In this document: positions 34,739 through 46,205 of the stretch, piece after piece
Layout: every line of letters begins with the position of its first letter
How positions within the stretch are numbered: the first letter of the stretch is position 1
Program-made: the position numbers and the translations under genes
Source: Dactylis glomerata
Lineage: Eukaryota > Streptophyta > Magnoliopsida > Poales > Poaceae
Direction: 5' to 3'
DNA length: 64,000 nucleotides
Assembly (NCBI GenBank): GCA_007115705.1
Contig: QXEO01001023.1
Coordinates: 2,057,701-2,121,700, forward strand
Notes under the pieces: generated by a model
The model's database searches: none
Told to the model about the DNA's origin: nothing
Seen by the model: only the letters and a program-made list of their open reading frames with translations

Positions 34739-36281
34739 TGATGTCTACGCACGCGTCTGTTCTTGTAGACAGTGTTGGGCCTCCAAGTGCAGAGGTTTGT
34801 AGAACAGCATCAAGTTTCCCTTAAGTGGATCACCCAAGGTTTATCGAACTCAGGGAGGAAGAGGTCAAAGCTATCCCTCTCAAGCAACCCTGTAATTACG
34901 ATACAGAAAGTCTCTTGTGTCCCCAACACATCCAATATACTTGTCAGATGTATAGGTGCACTAGTTCGGCGAAGAGATAGTGAAATACAAGTGGTATGGT
35001 TGATTATAAGTAGTAACTGTGATATGAAATAAGTATCGCTGCGAGCAAACATGTAACAAAACAGGAAGTAAACGGTGTGCAATGCTTGGAAACAAGGCCT
35101 AGGGATCATACTTTCACTAGTGGACACACTCCCAACAAATATAACATGATTGAACAAATAAACAACTTCTCTTCACTATGGTACTCTGAATTACTCTCCT
35201 ATTGAACAACACTAATCATTGCGTAGTGGCTACAGAAGCACCCCTTAAAGTTCATCAAGTACTTGACAAACACCACTCATAGAGATATCCAAATCAAATC
35301 ACAACTCAAGATAGATATTATTGCAACTTAGACCAAGTACTAACACGGTGCACACACTGTCAACATTACACCATGAAAGGAGGAATAGATCACTTCAATA
35401 CTATCATAGTGATAATTATTCTCATAATCCATAAGAGATCACAATCGTAGCCTAGACCAAGTACCACCATGATGCATGCACTGTCACCGTTACACCATGG
35501 CAGGAGGAATAGATTACTTTAATAACACACTAGAGTACACATAATGAAGAAGAGTAACATCTACTTATTCAACATGATACAAAGCTCACGATCACATAAA
35601 GATCACATCATGGGAGAGAAAGGTGAACCACATAGCTACCGGTAGAGCCCTCAGCCCCGGGGATGAACTACTCCCTCCTCATCATAGGAGACAGCAAGGT
35701 TGATGGAGATGGCGGTGAGGTCGATGGATACGGCGGAGATGGCGATGGAGACCGATGGAGATGGCTCCGGGGGCACTTCCCCGTCCCGGCAGGGTGCCGG
35801 AACAGAGACTTCTGTCCCCCGAAATTCGTCGACGGCGGCGACGGAACTGCGGAACTCTTTCTGGAAAATTGCCGACTCTTTTAGGGTTTTCCGTCCCGAG
35901 GCTTCTTATAGGCGAAGGGGCATCGTCAGGGGGCAGCCAGGGGCTCCTCACACCAGGGTGGTGCGGCCTAGGGCCTGGCTACGCCAGCCCTGTGTGTGTG
36001 GCCCTGGTGGCCCCCCTCCTACTCTCCTTCGGATCTCTGGAAGCTTTCGGGTAAAATAAGACTTCAGGAACTTGTTTCGTCCAATTCCGAGAATATTTCC
36101 TCTGTATCACTTCTGAAACACAAAAACAGCAGAAAACAGGGAACTGGCACTGTGGCAACTCGTTAATAGGTTAGTTCCGAAAAATGCATAAAAGTGCCAC
36201 GAAGTGTAACAAAACAGTAGGCAAATGGTGTAAAAACAAGCATGGAGCATCAAAAATTATAGATACGTTGGAGACGTATCA
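34739..36281 (-). repeat. 3' LTR
   Basis: 1,543 bp, from TGATGTCTACGCACGCGTCT to GATACGTTGGAGACGTATCA on the plus strand. It is followed by AGCATCCCCAAGCTT, the polypurine tract read from the other strand. Confidence 0.92.
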
Positions 36282-38815
36282 AGCATCCCCAAGCTTAACT
36301 CCTGCTTGTCCTCGAGTAGGTAAGTGATAACAAAAGAAATAATTTTTGAGGTGACATGCACCTAAACAATCTTGATCATGTATGTAAGCGTTGTGAGCTG
36401 GGATCAAAAGAACTTAAAACATGGGCATGAAAGACATAATCTCGATAGAAGAAACTTAGCAACCATGTTATAAACATGAAAATGAACAGAAACAAAAGAT
36501 CATGAAAATGAAACAATGAAAGTCAAACGTGTGTTCAAATCATATGGAAAAACATACAAATGGTTTTCGGCTTGTCCTTCATGGAGAGCAAAACATAAAT
36601 GCATAGGACACCTTCAAGTTTAAGAGGGCGACTAGATACAAATAATTTAAGAACAAGTGAAACCAACAATATGAATCAATCAATGAAAACTTTGGGACAA
36701 TGCACATTATACTAAGAATGACAACTATGCTCTCTTAATGGTGCATAAAGATAGAAGGTGGTGACTCAACATAAAAGTAGAAGAAAGGCCCTTCGCAGAG
36801 GGAAGCAGTGATTAAACATGTGCTAGAGCTTTTCATTTGTAAAACAGAGATAAAAAATTGGTTTTGAGAGGTGGTTGCTTTTGTCAACGACTGGCAATGG
36901 GGTTCTTACTATCTTCCATACAAAAATGAAGCAAGTTTTTGAGAGAGAGATTGGCACTTTTGTGCTCTTTTATAAAGCTTGGCACTCCTCCCCACCTTTT
37001 TTCCTTTCACAAACCGTGGCTAACCGATTCATCGGGTGCCCACCAACATTCACATTCCATGGAGGAGTGCCTTTTTCTTTTCTTTTTTTCTTTTTTTTCT
37101 TTTTGGAATAAGCAATATGGAAGATAGCAAATCCGACCATTACGTCCCCATGAGCTGAAACAGTGTCACAAAATGAGAAGTATTTTGAAGGTTTTTTGAA
37201 AGGTAGCACATGAAAATTTACTTGGAATGGCTTACAAATACCATGCATAGGAGTTTATAGTGGACACAATGGCAAACTTGGTTTTTGGGAGTTGGATGCA
37301 CGAGTAGAGCTCATACTCAGTACAAAATGAGGGCTAGCAAAAGACTGGGAGCGACCAACTAAGAGAGCAATAGCGGCCATAATCATGCAGAGCGACAAAG
37401 CGACATTAGAAGAAGCATAAGATGGCATCAAAAGTCAAAAACCAAATGATCATAGAGGCTATAGGCGACTTATTTTGTAGCAACATGGTGTAAGCATGCG
37501 CCAAGTCAACCCAAATAAAGCATTAAAGGAGAAAACCAAATTAATGCTTCCAAATAATATAAACAACGCATGATTTTTTCAAAGGCTCATTAAGCAATCT
37601 CATTCATTTGAGACAAGTCATGCTACAGCAAAACCACTAAGCATACTATCAAAAAGACATCAAGCACGACATGCAAAAGCCTAGGCCGCAGTCTACACAA
37701 GCTCCTTCTTGTACCACTTTTTTGCATAAAGCTTTTTCTCATTTCCAACACCATTCAAACTTTTTATAAACACCTCTTTTGATGAAAACCAATAAAGACC
37801 AGAGGCAAAAATGCACCATGATGAAAAGATATAGCAATATCTCAACAAAAATCAAGGCGAAAACAGCAAGCTAAACCCAGTAGCAGAAAAAGAGAACACT
37901 CGTTGAACGATAAGAGTGAAAACTAGAGTGTTCTTGGCAAATGAAAAGCGAGTTCATCTCCTCCAAAAGAAACATGATGTGATCTAACCATTTTTTGCAG
38001 CAAACTAAACTAAACTAATACTGAAAACTAAAATAACTGACACTCCAAGAAAAACACATAGTGCATGAAGCAATAAAAATATAGTGTCTTGAAAGGTGAC
38101 CTAATTTTTGCCGATGAAGAAGGGGTGCCTCGGGGGCATCCCCAAGCTTTGACGCTTGTACTTCTTGGATATTTCTTGGGGTGATGCATGGGCACCCCCA
38201 AGCTTGAGCTTTTGTCCATTCTTCAACTCATCTCATCATTCTCCAATCCCTACACTTGAAAACTTCCTTCATACAAAACTAAACACAATTATATTAGCAA
38301 CATTAGCATAAACATAATAATGAATCAACCCTTTTTGCTTCAGGTTTCAACCCAAAACCACCACATATAAAGTATATACTACTGTAGCAACTTCCCCAAA
38401 AGTTCCGTGATCAAAAGAACTCAAAAAGAAAGCGATAAAGCGGCAAACACAAATATTGGCAGAAATCTGTCAAAACAGAAAAGCTAACAAAGGTTGAAGT
38501 TTTGAGGGGTTTTCTATTGCTCAAATCAAAAAGTGTTCAACTAATGAAAGTTTGGATATAACCTGGGGCATATGCACAAGAAATCGCAGGTCCAAAAGAT
38601 ATACAGAGAATTTTCATGAATTTTTACGGTGCAGCACCGAAAACAGTTTCAGGACAGCAACATCCCCAAATCTTACCTCACTCAAATTAGAGGCTTCTCT
38701 TGGCACAACAATAAAATAAAAAGGATAAGGAGCGGTTATTACAGTAGTAATAACTTTCAAGACTCAAATAAAAGAAAAAGTACTGGAAATAAAACAATGG
38801 GTTATCTCCCAAGAG
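36282..38815. other. Non-coding interior of the LTR retrotransposon
   Basis: About 2.5 kb, AT-rich, without coding capacity beyond short frames. It includes a CTTTTT-rich tract at 37072-37105 and a pair of 'gcccccaagcttgagctt/ccccaagctttgacgctt' phrases near 38135-38210. Confidence 0.6.
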
Positions 38816-40682
38816 GAGAGTGGATTTGGTACTCACCTGGGTAGCTACTCACCCTCTGATCACCGTTGAATTCTTTCCACCACTGTTGGATTCTTCCAAC
38901 GACTCACGGCCATTTAACGGATCAAAGCGTGTGTGGAAATCTTGCTCCACCATTTTCTATTGGCATCCACGCCCCGAGCCACTCCACTCCCCACCTTATC
39001 CTCTCCCTGTCTCTCTCATCTCTCCACCGCTGCTCGGGGTCTGGTAGTTCGAGGAGCTCGCCGTGGTCCTGGCTCCCTGCCTCTGCACCGCCGGCTGCTG
39101 GCCTTTCCAGGAGCCGCCGCCACCCTCGTCCTCCCAGCCGCCGCGTGCTCACGCTGGAGCTGCCCAGCCGCGCGCCCACCTTACGCCGGAGTCCCCTGTT
39201 CCGGTGCCGCGGCCGCCGCGCCGCCGACGCGCACGGTATCCTGGCCGGCAACTGGAGCACGCCCGACGCCTGCACCGGCGGCTGGACCGGCGTGGTGTGC
39301 TTGTCCGACGGCCGCTGTGTCACCTCGCTCTCGCTCCCGTCGCTCGACCTGAGGGGCTCTCTCACCCGCTCTCCCACCTCGGCGAGCTCCGGGCGCTCGA
39401 CCTCCGCGGGAACCGCCTCAACGGCACCCTCGACGCGCTCCTCCTCGACGTCCCCAGCCTCAAGCTCCTCTAACTCTCCCGCAACGACCTCTCCGGCACC
39501 GTCCCGGACGCCCTCGCGCAGCTCCTAGGACTCGTACGCCTCGACCTCACCGACAACAGCCTGCGCGGGCCCATCCCGGCCGCCGCGCTCGCCAACCTCA
39601 CCGGCCTCCTCACGCTCAGGCTCCAAGACAACCTCCTCACCGGTCTGCTCCCGGTCGTCGCCACCGTCCTGCCCCGCCTCGCGGACTTCAACGCCTCCAA
39701 CAACCAGCTCTCCGGCAGGGTGCTAAGTTTGGCCTCGCCTCGTTCGCCGGCAATGCCGGCCTCGGCGTCGTCTTCCGTTGCTTCGTCCTCACCGGCATTG
39801 GCCACACTGGAGGGAGGAGGAGCTGGCAAGGGAGGACTGAGCACCGGCGCCATTGCCGGCATAGCCGTCGGCAATGGCCTCTTCTTGTTCGCAGTGCTTT
39901 CGCTTTTAGTCGCGTATTGCTGCTGCTGCAGCACCGGCGGTGGCAGCGAGACAGCCAAGAAGAGGAAAAGAGGCGGCCGCGTCGGCCTGGAGGATGGAGA
40001 CGGCGGGATCTTCGGCCACGGCACGCCCAGGCAGCACGGGTAGGTGCAGCGACGGCGGCGACAGCGACGGGGCTCGCAGCAAGCTGGTGTTTTTCGGAGT
40101 GGATGGCGAAGGAGGCGGCAACGAGGACGCTGACGACGACGGGGGCAGCGACAGTAGCGCCGGCCGGAGGGCAAGTGATGGCTGGACATCAAGGAGGAGC
40201 AAGTTCGAGCTGGAGGAGCTGCTCCGCGCGTCGGCGGAGATGGTCGGCGGTGATGGCTGGACATCAGATCCCGCCTCTTCTCACCTAGCTATCTGCTGTA
40301 TAGCTTTCCAATCTAGATCTTTGCTCCAGCCTGTACATGGTTTTCAATATCTTTGTTTTTCTACAATGTTCTCCTGCTCGTTGTAAGAATCAAAGCTTTA
40401 TCCATTATATCTGAACCGATGGTCTCGTTTTGAATCCATTATCAAAGCTTTATCCATTATCTGCATGCAACTCTTTCTCCTGCTCTATGAACAAAACTAT
40501 CCCGGTCTCCTTCCTTCCCCTGCACAGCCGCCTCGAGCTGCCCAGCCACCGCCCCAGCGAGCTCGCCGTGGTCCTTTGCGGGATTGGGGTTTGAGACATG
40601 GATGGTAGTTTAACGACGTTAGACAGATGTCAATATCTAAGGGGGTGAGTAGCTACCACGGTGTGTATAGTTTTGTTTTTGC
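38816..40682 (+). mobile_element. Pack-MULE carrying a receptor-kinase gene fragment
   Basis: A 9-bp duplication TCCCAAGAG (38807-38815, 40683-40691) bounds 1,867 bp. The left end reads GAGAGTGGATTTGGTACTCA then CCTGGGTAGCTACTCACC. The right end, reversed, reads GCAAAAACAAAACTATACAC then ACCGTGGTAGCTACTCACC. The ends align without gaps for about 40 bases and match best in GTAGCTACTCACC. Removing it reconnects retrotransposon sequence (ATCTCCCAAGAG|TGCTTTTC). Both termini recur on the MITE at 51688-52055. It encodes no transposase. Gene-fragment-carrying Mutator elements of this kind are called Pack-MULEs. Confidence 0.88.
39063..40275 (+). pseudogene. Captured leucine-rich-repeat receptor-like kinase fragment
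   Basis: Read across frame changes, the segment encodes the LRR N-terminal cap (HGILAGNWSTPDACTGGWTG, with the two Cys of the cap), repeats LGELRALDLRGNRLNGTLDA, LSRNDLSGTVPDALAQLLGL and DLTDNSLRGPIPAA, LTLRLQDNLLTGLLP, then FNASNNQLSG. Next come an ASFAGNAGL segment, a membrane helix (GAIAGIAVGNGLFLFAVLSL then LVAYCCCC) and a juxtamembrane part ending SKFELEELLRASAEMVG. That last motif starts the kinase domain in the PRK/RLK902-like class of LRR kinases, and the copy stops there. Frameshifts and a stop (CTC TAA near 39473) prevent translation. The parent gene is elsewhere and was probably expressed at the plasma membrane. Confidence 0.85.
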
Positions 40683-40740
40683 TCCCAAGAGTGCTTTTCT
40701 TTAACGCATTTGAGCTAGGCGCAGTAATTTGCAAAGATGC

Positions 40741-41589
40741 TCATGTGGGCGCCATATAAGAGCTTGAGGCAAAGGCGCTATATAGGAACTTAAAGCAATA
40801 GAGAGCATCAAAAAGCAGGTATGGAACACATTTAAATCTAAACCACTTCCTATGAAAAATAGTCTTGTAAAGAGACAAGTCATGAAAGCGCAAAGCAAAA
40901 AGCATAGGAAGGCAAAACAAGTACAACTTCAAGAATTGCAACATAAAGAGGGGAAACTCAATATTGTTGAGATCCATCAAACCATGTTTCCCTCTCTCAT
41001 AATAACTTTCAGTAGCATCATGAATAGAACTAACAATATAACTATCACATAAAACATCCCTATCATGAGCCACATGCATAAAAGAATTAATACTCCCCAC
41101 ATGAACAATAGTAGTAGGAGCAGATTCAACAGAATAATTATTCTCATCACCATAATCATCAAAAATAGGAGGCATATTGTAATCATAACTAATTTTATCC
41201 TCAATAGTAGGTGAACTGAAAATATTATAACCATCATCATAACCATCATAAACTAGAGGTTTAGTATCATCACAAGCTAAAGAACAGCTATTTCGCAAAG
41301 CATATTCTTCAAACATATCATCATAAGAAGGAACATCACATATGGGAGATAAAATATTATTAGAACAAACTTTCTCCACTAAAGCTGGGGAAATAAAAAT
41401 ATCATGCTTAACAAAACCAGCTTCCCCAAGCTTAGACTTTTCTATAGCATTAGTAATAACAGTGTTCGAAACATTCATACTAACAACACTATTAGCATGC
41501 AAATTAAGCTCTAAAGGTTTTTCAACTTTCTCTTCAAACACTTCATATCTAAACTCAGGAAAAAGACTAAAGAACTCTTTATTTTCCAT
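40741..41589 (-). CDS. ORF of the non-autonomous retrotransposon (282 aa)
   Basis: An acidic protein starting MENKEFFSLFPEFRYEVFEE, rich in Asp, Tyr and Ser. Repeated motifs have the style of PPIFDDYGDEN, and a more hydrophobic C-terminal third ends ...FLYSAFASSSYMAPT. It starts about 110 bp after the primer site, on the same strand. Proteins of this type occur in non-autonomous Triticeae Gypsy elements, but I know no function for them. No zinc knuckle or enzymatic motif is seen. The frame is intact although the MULE inserted only 58 bp beyond its stop. Confidence 0.65.
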   Translation of the reverse strand: MENKEFFSLFPEFRYEVFEEKVEKPLELNLHANSVVSMNVSNTVITNAIEKSKLGEAGFVKHDIFISPALVEKVCSNNILSPICDVPSYDDMFEEYALRNSCSLACDDTKPLVYDGYDDGYNIFSSPTIEDKISYDYNMPPIFDDYGDENNYSVESAPTTIVHVGSINSFMHVAHDRDVLCDSYIVSSIHDATESYYERGKHGLMDLNNIEFPLFMLQFLKLYLFCLPMLFALRFHDLSLYKTIFHRKWFRFKCVPYLLFDALYCFKFLYSAFASSSYMAPT

Positions 41590-41700
41590 TAAGCCTAACT
41601 AGTGAAAATAAAAAAAAGAAACAAAAAGATGTAATTGCAGAATCTACAGGAAATAACTCTGAGTACTCACACAGGAGGATGCGAGTACCTTTTACCTTAC

Positions 41701-41719
41701 CTCCCCGGCAATGGCGCCA
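41701..41719 (-). promoter_or_regulatory. Primer-binding site of the LTR retrotransposon
   Basis: On the minus strand TGGCGCCATTGCCGGGGAG, ten bases beyond the LTR end. It differs by one base from the tRNA-Asp-type primer site common in Gypsy elements of grasses (TGGCGCCGTTGCCGGGGA). Confidence 0.8.
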
Positions 41720-41729
41720 GAAAAGAGCT

Positions 41730-43263
41730 TGATGTCTACGCACGCGTCTGTTCTTGTAGACAGTGTTGGGCCTCCAAGTGCAGAGGTTTGTAGAACAGCA
41801 GCAAGTTTCCCTTAAGTGGATCACCCAAGGTTTATCGAACTCAGGGAGGAAGAGGTCAAAGCTATCCCTCTCAAGCAACCCTGCAATTACGATACAGAAA
41901 GTCTCTTGTGTCCCCAACACACCCAATACACTTGTCAGATGTATAGGTGCACTAGTTCGGCGAAGAGATAGTGAAATACAAGTGGTATGGTTGATTATAA
42001 GTAGTAACTGTGATATGAAATAAGTATCGCTGCGAGCAAACATGTAACAAAACAGGAAGTAAACGGTGTGCAATGCTTGGAAACAAGGCCTAGGGATCAT
42101 ACTTTCACTAGTGGACACACTCCCAACAAATATAACATGATTGAACAAATAAACAACTTCTCTTCACTATGGTACTATGAATTACTCTCCTATTGAACAA
42201 CACTAATCATTGCGTAGTGGCTACAGAAGCACCCCTTAAAGTTCATCAAGTACTTGACAAAGACCACTCATAGAGATATCCAAATCAAATCACAACCCAA
42301 GATAGATATTATTGCAACTTAGACCAAGTACTAACACAGTGCACACACTGTCAACATTACACCATAAAAGGAGGAATATATCACTTCAATATTATCATAG
42401 TGATAATTATTCTCATAATCCATAAGAGATCACAATCGTAGCCTAGACCAAGTACCACCATGATGCACGCACTGTCACCGTTACACCATGGCAGGAGAAA
42501 TAGATTACTTTAATAACACACTAGAGTACACATAATGAAGAAGAGTAACATCTACTTATTCAACATGATACAAAGCTCACGATCACATAAAGATCACATC
42601 ATGGGAGAGAGAGGTGAACCACATAGCTACCGATAGAGCCCTCAGCCCCGGGGATGAACTACTCCCTCCTCATCATAGGAGACAGCAATGTTGGTGGAGA
42701 TGGCGGTGAGGTCGATGGAGACGGCGGAGATGGCGATGGAGACCGATGGAGATGGCTCCGGGGGCACTTCCCCATCCCGGCAGGGTGCCAGAACAGAGAC
42801 TTCTGTCCCCCGAAATTCGTCGACAGCGGCGGCGGAACTCTTTCTAGAAAATTGCCGACTCTTTTAGGGTTTTCCGTCCCGAGGCTTCTTATAGGCGAAG
42901 GGGCGTCGTCAGGGGGCAGCCAGGGGCTCCTCACACCAGGGTGGCGCGGCCCAGGGCTTGGCCGCGCCAGCCCTGTGTGTGGGGCCCTGGTGGCCCCCCT
43001 CCTACTCTCCTTCGGATCTCTGGAAGCTTCCGGGTAAAATAAGACTTCAGGAACTTGTTTCGTCCAATTCCGAGAATATTTCCTGTGTATCACTTCTGAA
43101 ACACAAAAACAGCAGAAAACAGGGAACTGGCACTGTGGCAACTCATTAATAGGTTAGTTCCGGAAAATGCATAAAAGTGCCACGAAGTGTAACGAAACAG
43201 TAGGCAAATGGTGTAAAAACAAGCATGGAGCATAAAAATTATAGATACGTTGGAGACGTATCA
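41730..43263 (-). repeat. 5' LTR
   Basis: 1,534 bp, near-identical to 34739-36281 with small indels (for example a shorter GGCGGCGGAACT stretch near 42830) and scattered substitutions. It is followed by the second ATCCA. Confidence 0.92.
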
Positions 43264-44504
43264 ATCCAGATGGGACCTTGATACTGCTCAGGCATTCAAA
43301 AAAGATTTCCTTCTCTTCTTTGGTAAGAGCTTAGCTCGTAGGACCTTTAAAATCCTCTGGATGCATGTCGTCTCTTCTTTTCATACGGTGCTGGTCCTCA
43401 CGTGCTTCCGGTGTATCTTTTGTCTTCCCATACAAGCCCAAGAAGCCTAGTAGGTTCACGCAAACATTCTTCGTCACGTGCATCACGTCGATTGCAGAGC
43501 GGACCTCTAGGAATTTCCAATACTCAAGCTCCCAAAATATAGATTTCTTCTTCCACATGGGTGCATGTCCGCTAGCGTCATTCGGAACAGACAGACTGTC
43601 AGGACCCTTTCCAAAAATTACTTTTAAATCTTTGACCATATCAAATATATCATCACCAGTATGGTTTTTAGGCTTGCCCCGGACTTCTGCCTCGCTGTTG
43701 AAATGCTTGCCTTTTTTCTTCAATTGATGTTTGGCCGAAAGAAATCGACGATGCCCCAGATACACCACCTTCTTACTTTTATCCAAATATATACTATCGA
43801 TCTCACCTAAACAGTGCGTGCATGCATTGTATCCCTTGTTTGTCTGTCCTGAAAGGTTACTAAGAGCAGGCCAATCATTGATGGTCACGAACAGCAACGC
43901 TCGTAGATCTAATTCATCTTGTTTGTACTCATCCCACACACGAACACCTTCAGTCTGCCACATCTGTTTAAGTTCTTCAACTAATGGCCTTAGGTACACA
44001 TCAATGTCATTTCTAGGTTGCTTCGGGCCTTGGATAAGCAATGGCATCATAATAAACTTTCGCTTCATGCACAACCAAGGAGGAAGGTTATAGATACATA
44101 GAGTCACGGGCCAGGTGCTATGACTGCAGCTCTGCTCCCCAAAAGGATTCATGCCATCTGTACTTAGACCAAACCTTAAGTTCCATGCGTCTTCCGTAAA
44201 CTCCGAGAAATCTCTATCGATTTTTCTCCACTGCGACCCATCAGCGGGGTGTCTCAACATCTCGTCACTCTTACGGTCTTCTTTGTGCCACCGCAACAAC
44301 TTGGCATACTCTTTGTTTCTGAACAAACGTTTCAACCGTGGTATTATAGGTGCATACCACACCACCTTGGCAGGAACCCTCTTCCTGGGGCGCTCGCCCT
44401 CAATATCACCAGGGTCATCTCGCCTGATCTTATACCAAAATGCACTGCACACCGGGCATGCATTCAAATTCTCGTACTTACCACGGTAGAGAATACAGTC
44501 ATTA

Positions 44505-44519
44505 ATGCATGCATGCATG
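44505..44519. repeat. ATGC microsatellite that shifts the transposase frame
   Basis: A run of ATGC units between the two halves of the transposase gene. The upstream frame ends ...KIHACMH-stop and the downstream frame resumes as ...HACINDC, so one extra 4-bp unit explains the frameshift. Confidence 0.75.
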
Positions 44520-45234
44520 TATCTTCTGCACCTCCAATCCTAGAGGGCAGACAATCTTCTTTGCTTTGTACGTACTGGCGGGCAATTCGTTATCCTTTGG
44601 AAGCATCTTCTTCATAATTTTCAGCAACTTTTCAAATCCCTTGTCAGATAAACCACTCTCTGCTTTCCATTGCAGCAATTCTAGCGTGCTTCCTAGCTTT
44701 TTCTGGCCGTCTTTGCAATTTGGGTACAAATTCTTGTTGTGATCATCTAACATGCGTTCCAACTTCTCCCTCTCCTTTTCACTTTCACAGTCAATCTGTG
44801 CATCAACAATGACCTGACCAAGATCATCAGCGGGCACATCTGATGCTCGTTCTTCACCTTCTTCTTCTTCTTCATTATCTTCCATTGCGGTATCGGTGGT
44901 TTCAGGGAACTCAGGATAGTTGTCATCATTCTCTTCTTCATTGTTGTCTTCCATCATAACCCCTCTCTCCCCATGCTTGGTCCAACAATTATAGCCGGAC
45001 ATGAAACCAAACTGGAACAGGTGGATGTGAAGGGTCTTTGTGGAGGGGTAATCCTTCTCATTCCGACAAACACTGCATGGACAACACATAAAACCATTCC
45101 GCTTGGTTGCCTCAGCCACATTGAGAAAAGAATGCACGCCTTTAATGAAATCTCCAGAGCGTCGATCGGCGTACATCCATGCTCGGCTCATCTGCATTAT
45201 ATAAGTATATATCAAACGCAAATCAAATATACAA

Positions 45235-45690
45235 TTTCTATTTCTATCTCTAATTTTGTTTGTATGTCCATTTCTATATCTTTAATTTTATTTCTATCAC
45301 TATTTCTATTTCTATCTCTATTTCTATCACTATTTTTATTTCTATCTCTATTTCTATCACTTTCTATTTCTATCTCTATTTCTATCACTATTTTTATTTC
45401 TATCTCTATTTCTATTATCTATCTCTATTTCTATCTCAATTTCTAATTCTATCTCTATTTGTATCATTATTTTTATTTCTATCTTAATTTCTATTTTCTG
45501 TTTCTATTTCTTTCTCTATTTCTATCACTATTTTTATTTCTATCTCAATTTCTATTTTCTATTTCTATTTCTATCTCTATTTCTATCGCTATTTCTATTT
45601 CTATTTCTATCTCTATTTCTATATCTGTGTCTATTTCTATCATTATTTTTAATTCTATCTCTATCTCTATCTCTCTATCTTTATTTTAGT
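45235..45690. repeat. TATTTCTATC/TCTATTTC low-complexity repeat
   Basis: About 455 bp of interleaved 'tctatttctatc', 'actatttt' and 'tatctctatt' units, in the 5' leader of the transposase gene. The long open frames here (such as 45260-45487) are translations of the repeat. Confidence 0.9.
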
Positions 45691-45949
45691 CCACTTAGAT
45701 AAAAAATTCACAAATCTCTCTACTTCTAGAGCATTAAATGAGCTAAATTACCAATGAAAGACAAAAGCTCAAAGTTCCTCACCTTTTAGTCCACTTAGAT
45801 TGAAGTGGGGACACCAATTTGTGACAAAAAATGGTGGTCAAAGAGGATGAACTCGAGCTAGCTTTGTTGCATGAAGAACACTTGTAGAGTGGAGAGGGGG
45901 AGTGGCTGGCTCGGGGAGGAAGAAGAAGATTTTTTATATAGAAAATTCA

Positions 45950-46205
45950 TTAGTCCCGGTTGATAATAGCAACCGGGACTAAAGGCTGCGTCTTTAGTCC
46001 CGGTTGGTAATACCAACCGGGACTAATGAGCCTGGCAACGGCCGGATTCGACTCCAGACACATTAGTCCCGGTTCGTAATACGAACCGGGACTAAAGGTT
46101 CAAAACAAACCGGGACTAATGGATTCTGGGGTCCTGTGGCCGAAAAAGCGGTAGGGCCCAGGGCATCAGTCCCGGTTCAAAGAGCAACCGGGACTAATGC
46201 CCCAG
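45950..46205. repeat. Right subterminal motif array of the CACTA element
   Basis: Eight or so AGTCCCGGTT/AACCGGGACT motifs in inverted pairs, ending about 30 bp from the CACTAGTAGAAAACG terminus. This zone is also the promoter side of the transposase gene. Confidence 0.85.

Larger units (their letters stand above)
34739..43263 (-). mobile_element. Non-autonomous Gypsy-type LTR retrotransposon
   Basis: Two LTRs (34739-36281 and 41730-43263) bound the element, with an exact 5-bp duplication ATCCA at 34734-34738 and 43264-43268. On the minus strand the LTR starts TGATACGTCTCCAACGTATC. A primer site TGGCGCCATTGCCGGGGAG lies ten bases after the 5' LTR, and a purine-rich tract AAGCTTGGGGATGC lies before the 3' LTR. 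The interior has one sizeable ORF (40741-41589) but no gag, protease, reverse transcriptase or integrase, so it must borrow the machinery of another element. It carries a nested MULE (38816-40682). The LTRs look about 97-98 percent identical by eye, so insertion is fairly recent. Confidence 0.93.
33352..45191 (-). pseudogene. CACTA TNP2-type transposase, split by an LTR retrotransposon
   Basis: Minus strand. The first part (45191-44502) has the transposase-associated domain MSRAWMYADRRSGDFIKGV with its Cys-rich segment MCCPCSVC. The second (44518-43264) is the transposase core, including NACPVCSAFWYK, STDGMNPFG, LRALLFVTINDWPAL and WELEYWKFLEVRSAIDVMHV. After the retrotransposon come the segments corresponding to DUF4218 (34738-34117, KSHDCHVLMTQLLPVALRGI) and DUF4216 (34038-33352, GYEINGNTFYTVAQDKKS). 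The frame meets exactly across the retrotransposon if one ATCCA copy is dropped. Lesions: a 4-bp ATGC slippage insertion at 44505-44519, an in-frame TAA near 43331, and a TGA near 34522. It acted on the CACTA ends when intact. Confidence 0.9.

Noticed and set aside
38866..39528. A 220-codon single frame across the receptor-kinase fragment
   Set aside because: Only its middle part is in the true LRR frame; the end is Ser/Thr/Pro-rich shadow after a frameshift, so it is not a functional protein.
45260..45689. Open frames giving Phe/Ile/Ser/Leu-rich 'membrane' peptides
   Set aside because: They are direct translations of the TATTTCTATC repeat; all three frames are open because the repeat lacks stop codons on this strand.
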